Source of the DNA: Leeuwenhoekiella aequorea
GTDB taxonomy: Bacteria; Bacteroidota; Bacteroidia; Flavobacteriales; Flavobacteriaceae
Direction: 5' to 3'
Length of the DNA: 64,000 nucleotides
NCBI RefSeq assembly: GCF_004104375.1
Contig: NZ_QOVM01000002.1
Span: forward strand, 186,001 to 250,000
Each line of letters starts with the position of its first letter. The first letter of the stretch is position 1. The notes beneath the pieces are model-generated. The model ran no database searches. It was not told the origin of the DNA and saw only the letters and a program-made list of their open reading frames with translations. Below are positions 26,481 through 35,190 of the stretch, piece by piece. Made by a program: the position numbers and the translations under genes.

Positions 26481-26831
26481 TTAGTCAATATCATCTTCGT
26501 CATCGACATCGACATCGTCGATAGGTTCATCTACAATATCATCATCATCTTCATTGATAATTTTTTCTGGTAAGTCAACGATAGGTTCATTAAGATCATC
26601 AACATCATAATCATCTACGTCATAATTTTCCATAGATGTTTCTAGTTTTTTACTAACCTTAACGAGATAAATTGTATCTGCCGTACGAACTTCAACACAT
26701 TCGATCAATTCGTTCTTAGCATTCTTAAATGAAATGATTTGATCATCATCATATCCATATGGATACTTATCAACTAAGAGAGCAAGTATTTCTGGTGTAA
26801 GTTTTTTATAATCAACGATAACGCGTCGCAT
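26481..26831 (-). CDS. Conserved hypothetical protein with an acidic Asp/Val-rich tail
   Basis: The protein has 116 residues and is soluble, with no signal peptide. Residues 1-65 form a compact domain (RRVIVDYKKLTPEILALLVDKYPYGYDDDQIISFKNAKNELIECVEVRTADTIY has the helix-strand-strand look). Residues 70-116 are a low-complexity tail of repeated DVDD and EPI units, ending DVDVDDEDDID. I recall similar short proteins beside aroB in Flavobacteriia, sometimes labelled DNA primase without support; no primase motif is seen here. The gene is 76 bp downstream of aroB on the same strand and may be in its operon. The function is unknown; the acidic tail could bind a basic partner or metal ions. Confidence 0.75.
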   Translation of the reverse strand: MRRVIVDYKKLTPEILALLVDKYPYGYDDDQIISFKNAKNELIECVEVRTADTIYLVKVSKKLETSMENYDVDDYDVDDLNEPIVDLPEKIINEDDDDIVDEPIDDVDVDDEDDID

Positions 26832-26906
26832 ATATAGTTTTTAAGAGTTATTCCTATTTGAGGTTAAATGTAAAAAAAAACGTTTTGCATAGACAACACA
26901 AATGTC

Positions 26907-27986
26907 TTATTTATTCCATAAATTTTTATAAAAATCAAAAGCGTTGAAAATCAAATCGTTAGATACAGTTTGATTTAATTTTACTTTGCCTATATCTTCT
27001 AGAAGAACAAAATAAATAGATCCGTGGCTATTCTTTTTGTCATATTTAAGTAAAGTTATGATGGCTTCAATATCAGAATCGTCAAACTGCACAAAGGGGT
27101 ATATCTTAGTAATTGCTTTGGCGCTATCTAAAGCTTCTTGAGCGTTTAAACCTGTAAGTTGTGTTGAAATAAAATTTGCTAAGATCATACCTATAGCAAT
27201 TGCTTCACCATGTAAAAGACGGGTTTTAGATGGAGACTCCATAAAATAGGATTCAATAGCGTGTCCTAAAGTATGTCCGTAATTAAGACTTTTACGAATT
27301 CCCTTTTCAAAAGGATCTTCTAACACCACTTCATTTTTTATAAGAATAGATTTATGAATCAAATCTCCCAGATCTTTAAATGCGGAATACGAAGAGGAGG
27401 TAACATCATCCCAGTAACTCTTAGAATGAATTAAACCGTGTTTAAGCATTTCTGCATAACCACTACGTAATTCTTCTTCAGGTAGGGTTTCTAAAAATAC
27501 AGGATCTACAAGTACTAATTGTGGATTGCTAATTACACCTATTTGATTTTTTAAGGGTCCTAAATCTACCCCTGTTTTACCCCCTACAGATGCATCTACC
27601 ATTGCAAGTAGTGTTGTGGGAATATTGATGAAATCTATTCCTCTTTTAAAACAACAAGCTACAAAGCCTCCGAGGTCTGTTACTACACCGCCCCCCAGAT
27701 TAATAAGTAAGCTTTGACGATCTGCGTTTAGCTCAGATAATGCAGACCACACACCCTCACAAGTTTCTAAATTTTTAAATTCTTCTCCGGGTTCTATTTC
27801 AATTATTTCGATGGTTAGTGTAGTAATGACATTCTGTAAAAATTGCGATAGGCAGTTTTCATGAGTATTACTATCTACAAGTACAAAGAGAATACTGTAG
27901 TCCTTTTGTTTTAAAATAGAGTTGAGTTTTTCGTATCCAGTTTCAGTAAAAACTATATCGTAGTTTTTTGCGTGTATGGCTTGCAT
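26907..27986 (-). CDS. aroB: 3-dehydroquinate synthase
   Basis: Catalyses the second step of the shikimate pathway, DAHP to 3-dehydroquinate, using NAD and zinc. It has 359 residues, the family's normal length. Motifs are GEEFKNLETCEGVWSAL, the NAD-binding INLGGGVVTDLGGFVACCFKRG, PTTLLAMVDASVGGKTGVD, FLETLPEEELRSGYAEMLKHGLI with the zinc-binding Glu, and SLNYGHTLGHAIES with HGEAIAIGM carrying the two zinc His residues. It is divergent from the proline dehydrogenase gene with 89 bp between. No other aro genes are nearby. Confidence 0.95.
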   Translation of the reverse strand: MQAIHAKNYDIVFTETGYEKLNSILKQKDYSILFVLVDSNTHENCLSQFLQNVITTLTIEIIEIEPGEEFKNLETCEGVWSALSELNADRQSLLINLGGGVVTDLGGFVACCFKRGIDFINIPTTLLAMVDASVGGKTGVDLGPLKNQIGVISNPQLVLVDPVFLETLPEEELRSGYAEMLKHGLIHSKSYWDDVTSSSYSAFKDLGDLIHKSILIKNEVVLEDPFEKGIRKSLNYGHTLGHAIESYFMESPSKTRLLHGEAIAIGMILANFISTQLTGLNAQEALDSAKAITKIYPFVQFDDSDIEAIITLLKYDKKNSHGSIYFVLLEDIGKVKLNQTVSNDLIFNAFDFYKNLWNK

Positions 27987-28032
27987 GTTAAAGTGCTTTA
28001 AGAAGTGTGAAATTAGTATCTTTTTGTAAAAC

Positions 28033-28040
28033 TACCTTTG
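28033..28040 (+). promoter_or_regulatory. Probable -7 promoter element of proline dehydrogenase
   Basis: TACCTTTG matches the TAnnTTTG consensus and lies 35 bp before the ATG. No good -33 box was found at the usual spacing. Confidence 0.5.
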
Positions 28041-28075
28041 CGATTGTGATTATATTTGGCGCCTAAAGTTGAATT

Positions 28076-29248
28076 ATGTTAGAACAAAAGATATTTGATA
28101 ATACAAAAAATGCATTTTCTTTAAAAACAGACAGTGAACTCGAGCGTGCATATTTTCTATTCAAGATGATTTCAAAACAACCTCTAGTAAAAATCGGAAC
28201 TACGGTAACCCGTTTTGCATTAAATGCAAATCTTCCAGTTGAGGGTCTTATCAGAGCTACGGTATTTGACCACTTTTGTGGAGGTATTAGCGAAAAGGAT
28301 TGCGTATCTACTATCGAGAAGATGTATGAGAAAGGAGTGCATTCTGTATTGGATTTTTCAGTAGAAGGTAAAGAGACTGAAAATCTTTTTGATGAGGCTT
28401 TAGAACGTGTTGTCAGTCTTGTTCAGTTTGCAAAGGATAAACCAGGTATGCCTTTTTCAGTATTTAAACCTACAGGCTTTGGAAGATTTGAATTATTTAG
28501 AAAGGTGACTGAAAAGGAATCACTTACTCCAGCTGAAGAAGATGAGTGGGATCGCATAGTTCAAAGATTTGATAAAGTTTGTAAGATAGCCAAGGAATGC
28601 GATATCAAATTATTAGTAGATTCTGAAGAAAGTTGGATGCAAGGAGCTGCAGATGATCTGGTACTGAATATGATGCGTAAATACAATACTGAAAAACCTA
28701 TTGTGTTTAATACTTTACAATGTTATCGATGGGATAGGTTAGCTTATTTAAAAGAATTGCATCAGGATTCTATGGAAAAAGGCTATAAGCTGGGAATGAA
28801 AATCGTTCGTGGAGCTTATATGGAAAAAGAAAGAGCTCGTGCAAAAGAAAAGGGATATGATTCACCAATTTGTAAAGATAAACCAGAAACAGATGCGCAT
28901 TTTAATGCAATGCTTGTATATGTTCTAGACAATTTAAGTGATATCTGGGCATTTGTAGGTTCACATAACGAAGAAAGTAATTATTTAGCTATCGAAATTA
29001 TGGAACAAAAAGAAATTCCTCGTAATGATCCACGTATTTGGTTTGGACAGCTTTACGGGATGAGCGATCATATAAGCTTTAATCTTGCTGAAAATGGCTA
29101 TAATGTTGCAAAGTATGTTCCCTTTGGTCCTGTTAAGGATGTAATGCCATACTTAATACGTAGAGCAGAAGAAAATACTTCGGTTGCCGGTCAAACAAAT
29201 AGAGAATTAACGCTTTTAAAGCAAGAAAGAGAACGAAGAGATATTTAA
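28076..29248 (+). CDS. Proline dehydrogenase (monofunctional)
   Basis: The protein has 390 residues and a PRODH beta/alpha barrel. It oxidises L-proline to delta-1-pyrroline-5-carboxylate using FAD and passes electrons to quinone. Signature segments are TRFALNANLPVEGLIRATVFDHF near the start, FSVFKPTGFGRFE, KLLVDSEESWMQGAADDL, FNTLQCYRWDRLAYL, LGMKIVRGAYMEKERARAKE, VGSHNEESNYLAIEIM and FGQLYGMSDHISFNL with a late FGPVKDVMPYLIRRAEEN. The C-terminal RRAEEN motif binds FAD/proline in this family. It lacks the P5C dehydrogenase half of PutA, which must be elsewhere. It ends at a strong terminator. Confidence 0.95.
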   Translation: MLEQKIFDNTKNAFSLKTDSELERAYFLFKMISKQPLVKIGTTVTRFALNANLPVEGLIRATVFDHFCGGISEKDCVSTIEKMYEKGVHSVLDFSVEGKETENLFDEALERVVSLVQFAKDKPGMPFSVFKPTGFGRFELFRKVTEKESLTPAEEDEWDRIVQRFDKVCKIAKECDIKLLVDSEESWMQGAADDLVLNMMRKYNTEKPIVFNTLQCYRWDRLAYLKELHQDSMEKGYKLGMKIVRGAYMEKERARAKEKGYDSPICKDKPETDAHFNAMLVYVLDNLSDIWAFVGSHNEESNYLAIEIMEQKEIPRNDPRIWFGQLYGMSDHISFNLAENGYNVAKYVPFGPVKDVMPYLIRRAEENTSVAGQTNRELTLLKQERERRDI

Positions 29249-29250
29249 GT

Positions 29251-29288
29251 AAAAAAAATAGGCAGTTTTAACTGCCTATTTTTTTTTC
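29251..29288. terminator. Bidirectional terminator at the end of the proline dehydrogenase gene
   Basis: Stem AATAGGCAGTT / AACTGCCTATT is flanked by eight A before and nine T after. The 3' end of the convergent DUF4258-like gene reaches into it, so the stem encodes the last residues (KKIGS) of that protein. Confidence 0.85.
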
Positions 29289-29660
29289 AATATTTAGAAC
29301 CGTAAATTTCTCATCACAATTCTCTAAGCTAGCAGTGATAGGTAATTCTACTGATTTTTGAGAATATATACTGTAAAAACCACAGGGCTCTCTACGCGTA
29401 TCACTTTTATCAAAATCAACTTCACCTTCTAGGAAAAGAATATTTAAATCTGTGGTATCTAGTTGAAGAGCTTTTAATTGTTGTTCTGCATTTTCAGAAA
29501 GTGTATAGCCATTGTTACGTATGGTTTTTAAAACTCGTGCATTTGGCATATAATCGCAGGAAGGCAGTTCAACACCACTTCCCTTAACAAAAAAGGCTAA
29601 TAAAACGAGGCCTATAGAAAAACCTCCTAGGTAATAGCCGGTTCTGTGTAATACTCTCAT
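29268..29660 (-). CDS. DUF4258-like protein with N-terminal membrane segment
   Basis: The protein has 130 residues. A single hydrophobic segment (GYYLGGFSIGLVLLAFFV, about residues 8-25) is followed by a soluble domain with DYMPNARVLKTIRNNGYTLSENAEQQLKAL and EVDFDKSDTRREPCGFYSI. The overall plan resembles the DUF4258 proteins that neighbour alanine dehydrogenase and proline dehydrogenase in Flavobacteriia; the assignment is from memory of that family. It starts 17 bp after the ald stop and is probably in the ald transcript. The function is unknown; orientation would place the domain outside the cytoplasm. Confidence 0.6.
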   Translation of the reverse strand: MRVLHRTGYYLGGFSIGLVLLAFFVKGSGVELPSCDYMPNARVLKTIRNNGYTLSENAEQQLKALQLDTTDLNILFLEGEVDFDKSDTRREPCGFYSIYSQKSVELPITASLENCDEKFTVLNIEKKIGS

Positions 29661-29677
29661 AAGTAGTTATATAAAGT

Positions 29678-30874
29678 TTAAAAAAACAAGAGATTTATAT
29701 CTCTAAAAGGAAGATCAAACCAATCTGCAACAGATTTACTGGTAAGAATTCCGCGGTAAAAATACAATCCATTTTTTAAACCTTTATTCATACGTAAGCT
29801 ATTTTCCAATCCGCCGTGTTCACCTATTTCTAAAAGATAAGGAGTGAAAATGTTACTAATTGATATTGAGGAGGTACGTGCATATCTAGAAGGAATATTA
29901 GGCACACAATAATGAATAACTCCGTGTTTAACGAATGTAGGTTTATCATGAGTAGTTACTTCGCTGGTTTCAAAACAACCACCCATATCAATACTTACAT
30001 CTATGATAATAGAACCCGGCTTCATAAACTCGATCATAGATTCGGTGACAATAACCGGTGAACGATCTTTACCACGTACGGCTCCTATAGCAACATCACA
30101 ACGTCTAAGTGCTTTCAATAAATTTTTTGGCTGAATGGTAGAAGTATAAATGGGTCGACCCACATTTACTTGTAGCGTACGTAATTTTGTAAGCGAGTTA
30201 TCAAAAACCTTTACGTTAGCTCCAAGACCTAAAGCAGATCGTGTAGCAAATTCACCAACGGTCCCTGCGCCTACAATTACAACTTCTGTAGGAGGAACAC
30301 CGCTAATATTACCAAACATCAATCCGTTACCTTGATTTTGTCTGGACATTAATTCTGATGCCAATAAAATAGAAGCGGTACCGGCAATTTCACTCAAAGC
30401 ACGAACAGCAGGGTAGGTACCATCTGCATCTTTTATAAATTCAAAAGCAAGTGCAGTAATACGTTTTGTAGCTAAAACTTTAAAATATTCCTTTTTTTGA
30501 GTTTTAAGTTGAAGTGCTGATATTATTACAGTTTGCGGATTTATTAAATCTAATTCTTCCAGGGATGGGGGTTCTACTTTAAGAACCATAGGACACCCAA
30601 AGACCTTAGCCTTATCAGACGTGATTTCTGCACCAGCTTCAGAATAATCGTGATCAGAAAACCGAGCATCTTCGCCGGCATTTGTTTCCATAAGCACGCG
30701 ATGACCGTGAGCTACTAAAGCTCCTACAGCATCTGGAGTAAGACACACCCGCTTTTCTTGAAAATGATTTTCTTTAGGAATACCTATAAACAACGAACCT
30801 TTTCGCTGTTCAATTTCCAGTTTTTCTTCTTGAGGAAGTAGTTCTTCCCGGGTAAACGGACTATTTGAAATCAT
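29678..30874 (-). CDS. ald: Alanine dehydrogenase family protein
   Basis: The protein has 398 residues and catalyses reversible NAD-dependent deamination of alanine to pyruvate. Visible features are the N-terminal IGIPKENHFQEKRVCLTPDAV (substrate-binding Arg/Lys), the Rossmann motif VIVGAGTVGEFATRSALGLGANV, RPIYTSTIQPKNL, DVAIGAVRGKDRSPVIVTESMIEFMKPGSIIIDVSIDMGG, and HYCVPNIPSRYARTSS. It is slightly longer than bacillary Ald (about 370) because of an N-terminal extension of about 25 residues. It precedes the DUF4258-like gene; upstream is the porX-tsaE region on the same strand. Confidence 0.88.
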   Translation of the reverse strand: MISNSPFTREELLPQEEKLEIEQRKGSLFIGIPKENHFQEKRVCLTPDAVGALVAHGHRVLMETNAGEDARFSDHDYSEAGAEITSDKAKVFGCPMVLKVEPPSLEELDLINPQTVIISALQLKTQKKEYFKVLATKRITALAFEFIKDADGTYPAVRALSEIAGTASILLASELMSRQNQGNGLMFGNISGVPPTEVVIVGAGTVGEFATRSALGLGANVKVFDNSLTKLRTLQVNVGRPIYTSTIQPKNLLKALRRCDVAIGAVRGKDRSPVIVTESMIEFMKPGSIIIDVSIDMGGCFETSEVTTHDKPTFVKHGVIHYCVPNIPSRYARTSSISISNIFTPYLLEIGEHGGLENSLRMNKGLKNGLYFYRGILTSKSVADWFDLPFRDINLLFF

Positions 30875-30959
30875 CTGAATGTTTATCGTATTCTAGTTAT
30901 CAAAATACGTAAAATATAATAAGAAAAAAAGATGTAGAATTTTGATTGTCGAAGTTGGA

Positions 30960-31547
30960 TTAACCCATAAATAATGGTTCATCATCTTCATCATCATCTT
31001 CGTCATCATCTTCATATTGATTAGATAATCCATCTTCATCTTTAATATCACCTTTTAAAGAAACACGCTCTAGCTCAGTAAGATCTATATTATGAATACG
31101 ATCAAAAATTTTCATTCTAATACCATAACTAAAGATTAGCATAATAAAAATTAGTGGTGCCAAAAAGAAAATTTCATTACTATCGACAAATGATAAATCA
31201 TCATTAAGTGTAGAATAAATCTGAAAAGCAAACATTAAAATAGGTATCAATATCGCATGATACCACCAATGCTTACACGTAAAAAACCATATAAGCATAA
31301 ATACAAAAGGAATTATTTTCCCCGAAAGCGTCCAAGCAACTACATAAATACTTTTATAATAGGTACTATCATATTTTAAATTAAGACCAAAAAAAGAGGT
31401 TTCCCAAACTTGATCGTCTGGGAAACCTTCATATAAGTAAAAAAAATAGGGTGAGGCCACTAGAATGGCCGCTATAATACTACCCGCGACTAGGGACGAT
31501 GATCCTACTTTTTTCGATTTTTTTTGCTGCATAATCTGCATTGTCAT
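30960..31547 (-). CDS. Membrane protein with acidic C-terminal tail, unknown function
   Basis: From the ATG at 31547 (MTMQIMQQ) it has about 195 residues; a TTG start 36 bp upstream is less likely. Four hydrophobic segments are visible around VAGSIIAAILVASPYFFYLY, YKSIYVVAWTLSGKIIPFVFMLIWFF, WWYHAILIPILMFAFQIY and IFFLAPLIFIMLIFSYGI. The C-terminus is highly acidic (NQYEDDDEDDDEDDEPLFMG). Between lies a short loop with a conserved-looking DRIHNIDLTELERVSLKGDIKDEDG. No family was recognised. Its start lies inside a 45-codon ORF in another frame, so the two may be coupled. Confidence 0.65.
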   Translation of the reverse strand: MTMQIMQQKKSKKVGSSSLVAGSIIAAILVASPYFFYLYEGFPDDQVWETSFFGLNLKYDSTYYKSIYVVAWTLSGKIIPFVFMLIWFFTCKHWWYHAILIPILMFAFQIYSTLNDDLSFVDSNEIFFLAPLIFIMLIFSYGIRMKIFDRIHNIDLTELERVSLKGDIKDEDGLSNQYEDDDEDDDEDDEPLFMG

Positions 31548-31617
31548 TTTGTACTGAGTAAGTAACTGCTGTTGCGCCTGCAATTAAAAGACCTAGGAGT
31601 AAAGCTTTGATTTTCAT
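31480..31617 (-). CDS. Possible 45-residue exported small protein overlapping the next gene
   Basis: The short ORF starts MKIKALLLGLLIAGATAVTY, which looks like a signal peptide, and continues SVQNDNADYAAKKIEKSRI before stopping. It overlaps the start of the downstream membrane-protein gene by 68 bp in a +1 frame. A run of eight A (near 31523-31530) lies in the overlap. A signal-peptide-like start right at the promoter-proximal position makes translation plausible, and ribosomes could reinitiate on or shift to the main frame. This is inference; a chance ORF is possible. Confidence 0.35.
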   Translation of the reverse strand: MKIKALLLGLLIAGATAVTYSVQNDNADYAAKKIEKSRIIVPSRG

Positions 31618-31872
31618 AATGTAATGTGTTTGAGTGTTAATGATTTGTTGATACAAAGATGCTCAACACAGAACACAATACATAATTCAAAATAATACCT
31701 ACTTTCGCAGGCCATTAAATCCTATGAAGAAATTAAATTCTTCTATTAATTTAGAACTAAGTTAACAATTATAACTTTATCTGAAAATAAAATCATTCTA
31801 TCATTGTGAAATGAAAGCTAGTAAGAAAAAACTTACTTATAGCATATTCAAGAAATTTTTAATTTTAACATT

Positions 31873-32280
31873 TCAATTAAATTTTAATCTGCGCATACTT
31901 TCATTCACCGAAATAATTGTCGCCGAATGAACGGCAAATGTATTAAAAATGTTAATTCTTTCTGGCCATTCAATAAATTTCCAACAGTCACGTTCTAAAT
32001 ATTCTTCAATTCCAATATCATAAGCTTCTTCTTCACTGTTTAATCTGTACAAATCAAAATGAAGAATTACGTTATTATCTGTTGTTGCATATTCATTAAC
32101 TATAGAAAATGTAGGGCTTGATACAGTATCTTCAGATCCTAACTTAGATACTAAGCTTTTTATTAATGTAGTTTTACCCGCACCAAGATCTCCGTGAAAG
32201 AGAATGATCTTATGTTCTGCATGCTTTAGTATTGAATCTGCAACCTCATCAACTTGGGTTAAATCATACGTTAGTTCCAT
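31873..32280 (-). CDS. tsaE: tRNA threonylcarbamoyladenosine biosynthesis ATPase TsaE
   Basis: The protein has 135 residues, the usual size. Walker A is GDLGAGKTT (30-38), followed by VSSPTFSIVNEY (switch region), LHFDLYRLNSEEEAYDIG (Walker-B-like Asp) and FIEWPERI. TsaE works with TsaB/TsaD to make the t6A37 modification of ANN-decoding tRNAs; its ATPase activity resets the complex. It starts 27 bp after the porX stop, so it is co-transcribed with porX, an arrangement I recall as common in Flavobacteriia. Confidence 0.95.
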   Translation of the reverse strand: MELTYDLTQVDEVADSILKHAEHKIILFHGDLGAGKTTLIKSLVSKLGSEDTVSSPTFSIVNEYATTDNNVILHFDLYRLNSEEEAYDIGIEEYLERDCWKFIEWPERINIFNTFAVHSATIISVNESMRRLKFN

Positions 32281-32307
32281 TTTTACAAATATTTTATGCA
32301 GTTCTAC

Positions 32308-33858
32308 CTATCTCGGATTTAATACAACAAAAGGAATTACCATTTCTTCGAGAGAAACTCCCCCGTGTTGGTATGAATTTCTATAATAGCTCACATAATG
32401 ATTATAGTTATTAGGATATGCAAAAAACAGATCTCCCTTTGCAAATATAAATGAGCTACTCATATTAATAGATGGAAGATGAATAGCTTTAGGATCTTTA
32501 GCAGCTAACACGTCTTTATCTTCATAAGTAAGACTACGACCTGTTTTGTACCTTAGGTTAAGGCTTGTGTTTTTATCTCCTATTACTTTTGAAGGATTTT
32601 TCACATTAATAGTTCCGTGGTCTGTAGTAAGTATAATCTTAAATCCTAATTGTTGAGATTTTTGAATCATCTCTAAAAGGGGAGAGTTTTTAAACCAACT
32701 TTCAGTAAGTGATCTGTAAGACTTATCATTTGATGCAAGTTCTTTTATAACCTCCATTTCAGTTTTACTGTGACTTAACATGTCCACAAAATTGTAAACC
32801 AGAACGGTGAGATCATTATTTTTTAATGAATTGAAGTTTTCGACTAACTTCTTACCACTTTTTAAGTTCGTGATTTTATGATATTCCCATTTTAAGTTTA
32901 AACCGAGACGTTTTAATTGTGCTTCTAAAAACTTATCCTCATTCATATTTTTACCACCATCTTCGGTATCATTCAACCAGAGATCTGGATGTCTCTTTTC
33001 CATATCACTTGGCATCAAACCTGAGAAAATAGCATTACGTGCATACTGCGTAGCTGTGGGTAGAATGCTGTAATACGTGCTTTCACTCTCCTTTTTGTAA
33101 TAATTATTTATGATAGGCTCAAATGATTTCCACTGATCGTATCTAAGGTTGTCTATCACAATAAGTAAGACTGGAGCGTCGCTATCTGTTAGATGAGGGG
33201 CAATTCTTTCTTTAAATAGGGTATGAGACATTGTTGGTTTTTCTTCTTCTGAAAACCAATCTTCATAATTACGCTCTATAAATTTAAAAAATTGATTATT
33301 AGCTTCAGTCTTTTGAGATTCAAGTATTTCCTGCATACTTTGATCTTCTATGTTTTCTAATTCTAATTCCCAATAAATCAATTTTTGATACAGTTCTGCC
33401 CAAGACTCAAAAGAGTTTACCTGAGCCATATCCATCGCAATTTTTCTAAATTCTTGTTGGTAGTTGAGAGTTGTCTTTTCAGAAACTAATCTACTTGTGT
33501 CTAGATTTTTCTTTAAACTCAATAAAATCTGATTCGGATTAACTGGTTTAATAAGGTAATCAGCAATTTTTGATCCTATCGCTTCTTCCATAATATATTC
33601 TTCCTCACTTTTAGTTATCATAATAACTGGTAAGGTATCTCGCTTGGCTTTAATTTCGCTAAGCGTCTCTAAACCCGTTAATCCCGGCATGTTTTCATCG
33701 AGAAAAACAATATCAAAATTTTCTTCTTCTACAAGTTCAATAGCTTCAGTACCACTTTGACAGGTTGAAACGTGGTAATTTTTCTTTTCTAAAAAAAGTA
33801 TATGTGGTTTGAGTAAATCGATTTCATCATCTACCCAAAGTATCTTTATAGTATTCAT
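32308..33858 (-). CDS. porX: PorX-type response regulator with PglZ phosphodiesterase/phosphatase domain
   Basis: The protein has 516 residues. Residues 1-125 are a CheY-like receiver with acidic pair Asp10/Asp11, phosphoacceptor Asp54 in VFLDENMPG, and Lys83 in MITKSEEEY. A helical linker covers about 130-200. Residues about 215-510 are a PglZ/alkaline-phosphatase-superfamily domain with DNLRYDQW (metal Asp), YSILPTATQYARNAIFSGLMP, DMLSHSKTEME and LTTDHGTINVKNP (metal Asp-His). In Porphyromonas and Flavobacterium, PorX controls type IX secretion with the PorY kinase, and the PglZ domain hydrolyses oligonucleotides. No porY lies in the window. It is followed by tsaE and divergent from the HD-hydrolase gene. 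Confidence 0.93.
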   Translation of the reverse strand: MNTIKILWVDDEIDLLKPHILFLEKKNYHVSTCQSGTEAIELVEEENFDIVFLDENMPGLTGLETLSEIKAKRDTLPVIMITKSEEEYIMEEAIGSKIADYLIKPVNPNQILLSLKKNLDTSRLVSEKTTLNYQQEFRKIAMDMAQVNSFESWAELYQKLIYWELELENIEDQSMQEILESQKTEANNQFFKFIERNYEDWFSEEEKPTMSHTLFKERIAPHLTDSDAPVLLIVIDNLRYDQWKSFEPIINNYYKKESESTYYSILPTATQYARNAIFSGLMPSDMEKRHPDLWLNDTEDGGKNMNEDKFLEAQLKRLGLNLKWEYHKITNLKSGKKLVENFNSLKNNDLTVLVYNFVDMLSHSKTEMEVIKELASNDKSYRSLTESWFKNSPLLEMIQKSQQLGFKIILTTDHGTINVKNPSKVIGDKNTSLNLRYKTGRSLTYEDKDVLAAKDPKAIHLPSINMSSSFIFAKGDLFFAYPNNYNHYVSYYRNSYQHGGVSLEEMVIPFVVLNPR

Positions 33859-33936
33859 AATAGTATATTTGTTATATAATTGGTTTAAACTCCAATTGTA
33901 ACACGCGAAGTTTTATTCAATTAAAAGGATTTCTGT

Positions 33937-35166
33937 TTGAAGACCAGCCACAAACTTACGATAATTAACGACCCTATATATGGGTTTATTACTATACCCA
34001 AAGGACTCATATTTGACTTAATACAGCATAAATATTTTCAGCGATTGAGGCGTATCTCACAAATGGGTTTGTCATATCTAGTTTATCCAGGTGCACATCA
34101 CACACGTTTTCATCATGCGATAGGATGTTTGCACATTATGCAAAAAGCCCTTGAAAAGCTTGTTGAGAAAGGTGTTATGATATCTGCAGAGGAAAAAGAA
34201 GCAACAATGATCGCGATATTGTTACACGATATAGGGCACGGTCCTTTTTCTCATGCTATGGAAAATAGTATCGTAGAAGAGGTGCATCATGAGCAAATAT
34301 CCCTTCAATTTATGGAAACTTTGAATGCGGAGTTTAACGGAAGTTTAACCCTTGCCTTAAGGATCTTCAAAGGAGACTATCACAGACCATTTTTGCATCA
34401 GCTTGTCTCAGGACAATTAGATATGGATCGTACCGACTATTTAAAAAGAGATAGCTTCTATACTGGTATGGCAGAAGGTAATATTAACACAGATCGCATT
34501 CTAGCTATGCTGAATGTAAAAGATGATGTGTTAATGATTGAGGAAAAAGGAATTTATACTATCGAAAAATTTTTAGTAGCCCGTAGATTAATGTACTGGC
34601 AAGTTTACCTGCATAAAACAAGCCTAGTTGCAGAGCAAGTCTTAGTTCGTGTTTTAAAACGTGCAAAAGAACTTACCAATAAGGGTGTAGCATTAGAAGC
34701 TAGTAAACCTTTGTCCTTTTTTTTAAAGAAAAAAAATGCAGAAGGTGTTTTTAATACTCAGGCACTTGATATATTTTCGGCTCTTGATGATTATGATATT
34801 GTTTCTGCGATGAAAACCTGGTGTGATCACGAGGACTACGTTTTGAGCAGGTTGTCTCAAATAATCATATACAGAAACCTTCCTAGAATTAAAATCAAAA
34901 AGAAACCTTTTGCTAAAGATTTCATAGAAGCAGAAAGACAGCGTGCAAAAAAAATGTTTAAACTAAGTGACCACGAAGTAGACTTTTTTGTTTTTACGGG
35001 TACAATCTCAAATCAAGCTTATACTCTTAAAAAAGAAGCAATAAACATATTAACCAGAAAAGGAAAGGTTATAGATGTTGTGGCCGCAAGCGATCAACTT
35101 AGTCTCAAAGCCTTATCCAAGGTGATTACAAAAAACTATATATGCTACCCTAAGCATTTAAATTAA
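33937..35166 (+). CDS. HD-domain phosphohydrolase (dNTPase-like)
   Basis: The protein has 409 residues. The start is TTG, since no ATG lies near and homologues begin with nearly the same first residues (KLTIINDPIYGFITIP). HD metal ligands are in TRFHHAIGCLHIM and ILLHDIGHGPFSHAME, with the distal Asp in GQLDMDRTDYLKRDSFYTG. The layout with QRLRRISQMG upstream of the first His is that of the SAMHD1/YwfO-like dNTP triphosphohydrolases. A possible role is control of dNTP pools or nucleotide signals. It is divergent from porX and 24 bp upstream of lpxD. Confidence 0.88.
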   Translation: MKTSHKLTIINDPIYGFITIPKGLIFDLIQHKYFQRLRRISQMGLSYLVYPGAHHTRFHHAIGCLHIMQKALEKLVEKGVMISAEEKEATMIAILLHDIGHGPFSHAMENSIVEEVHHEQISLQFMETLNAEFNGSLTLALRIFKGDYHRPFLHQLVSGQLDMDRTDYLKRDSFYTGMAEGNINTDRILAMLNVKDDVLMIEEKGIYTIEKFLVARRLMYWQVYLHKTSLVAEQVLVRVLKRAKELTNKGVALEASKPLSFFLKKKNAEGVFNTQALDIFSALDDYDIVSAMKTWCDHEDYVLSRLSQIIIYRNLPRIKIKKKPFAKDFIEAERQRAKKMFKLSDHEVDFFVFTGTISNQAYTLKKEAINILTRKGKVIDVVAASDQLSLKALSKVITKNYICYPKHLN

Positions 35167-35177
35167 GGCTTTTTTTC

Positions 35178-35185
35178 TATTTTTG
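35178..35185 (+). promoter_or_regulatory. Possible -7 promoter element close to lpxD
   Basis: TATTTTTG matches the TAnnTTTG consensus but ends only 5 bp before the lpxD ATG, so a transcript from it would be leaderless or nearly so. It lies in the 24-bp gap after the HD-hydrolase gene. It could be chance in AT-rich sequence. Confidence 0.4.
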
Positions 35186-35190
35186 TCAAG

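Noticed and set aside
31811-31930. 39-codon plus-strand ORF downstream of tsaE
   Set aside because: It overlaps the end of tsaE antisense, has AT-driven composition and no signal or conserved domain.
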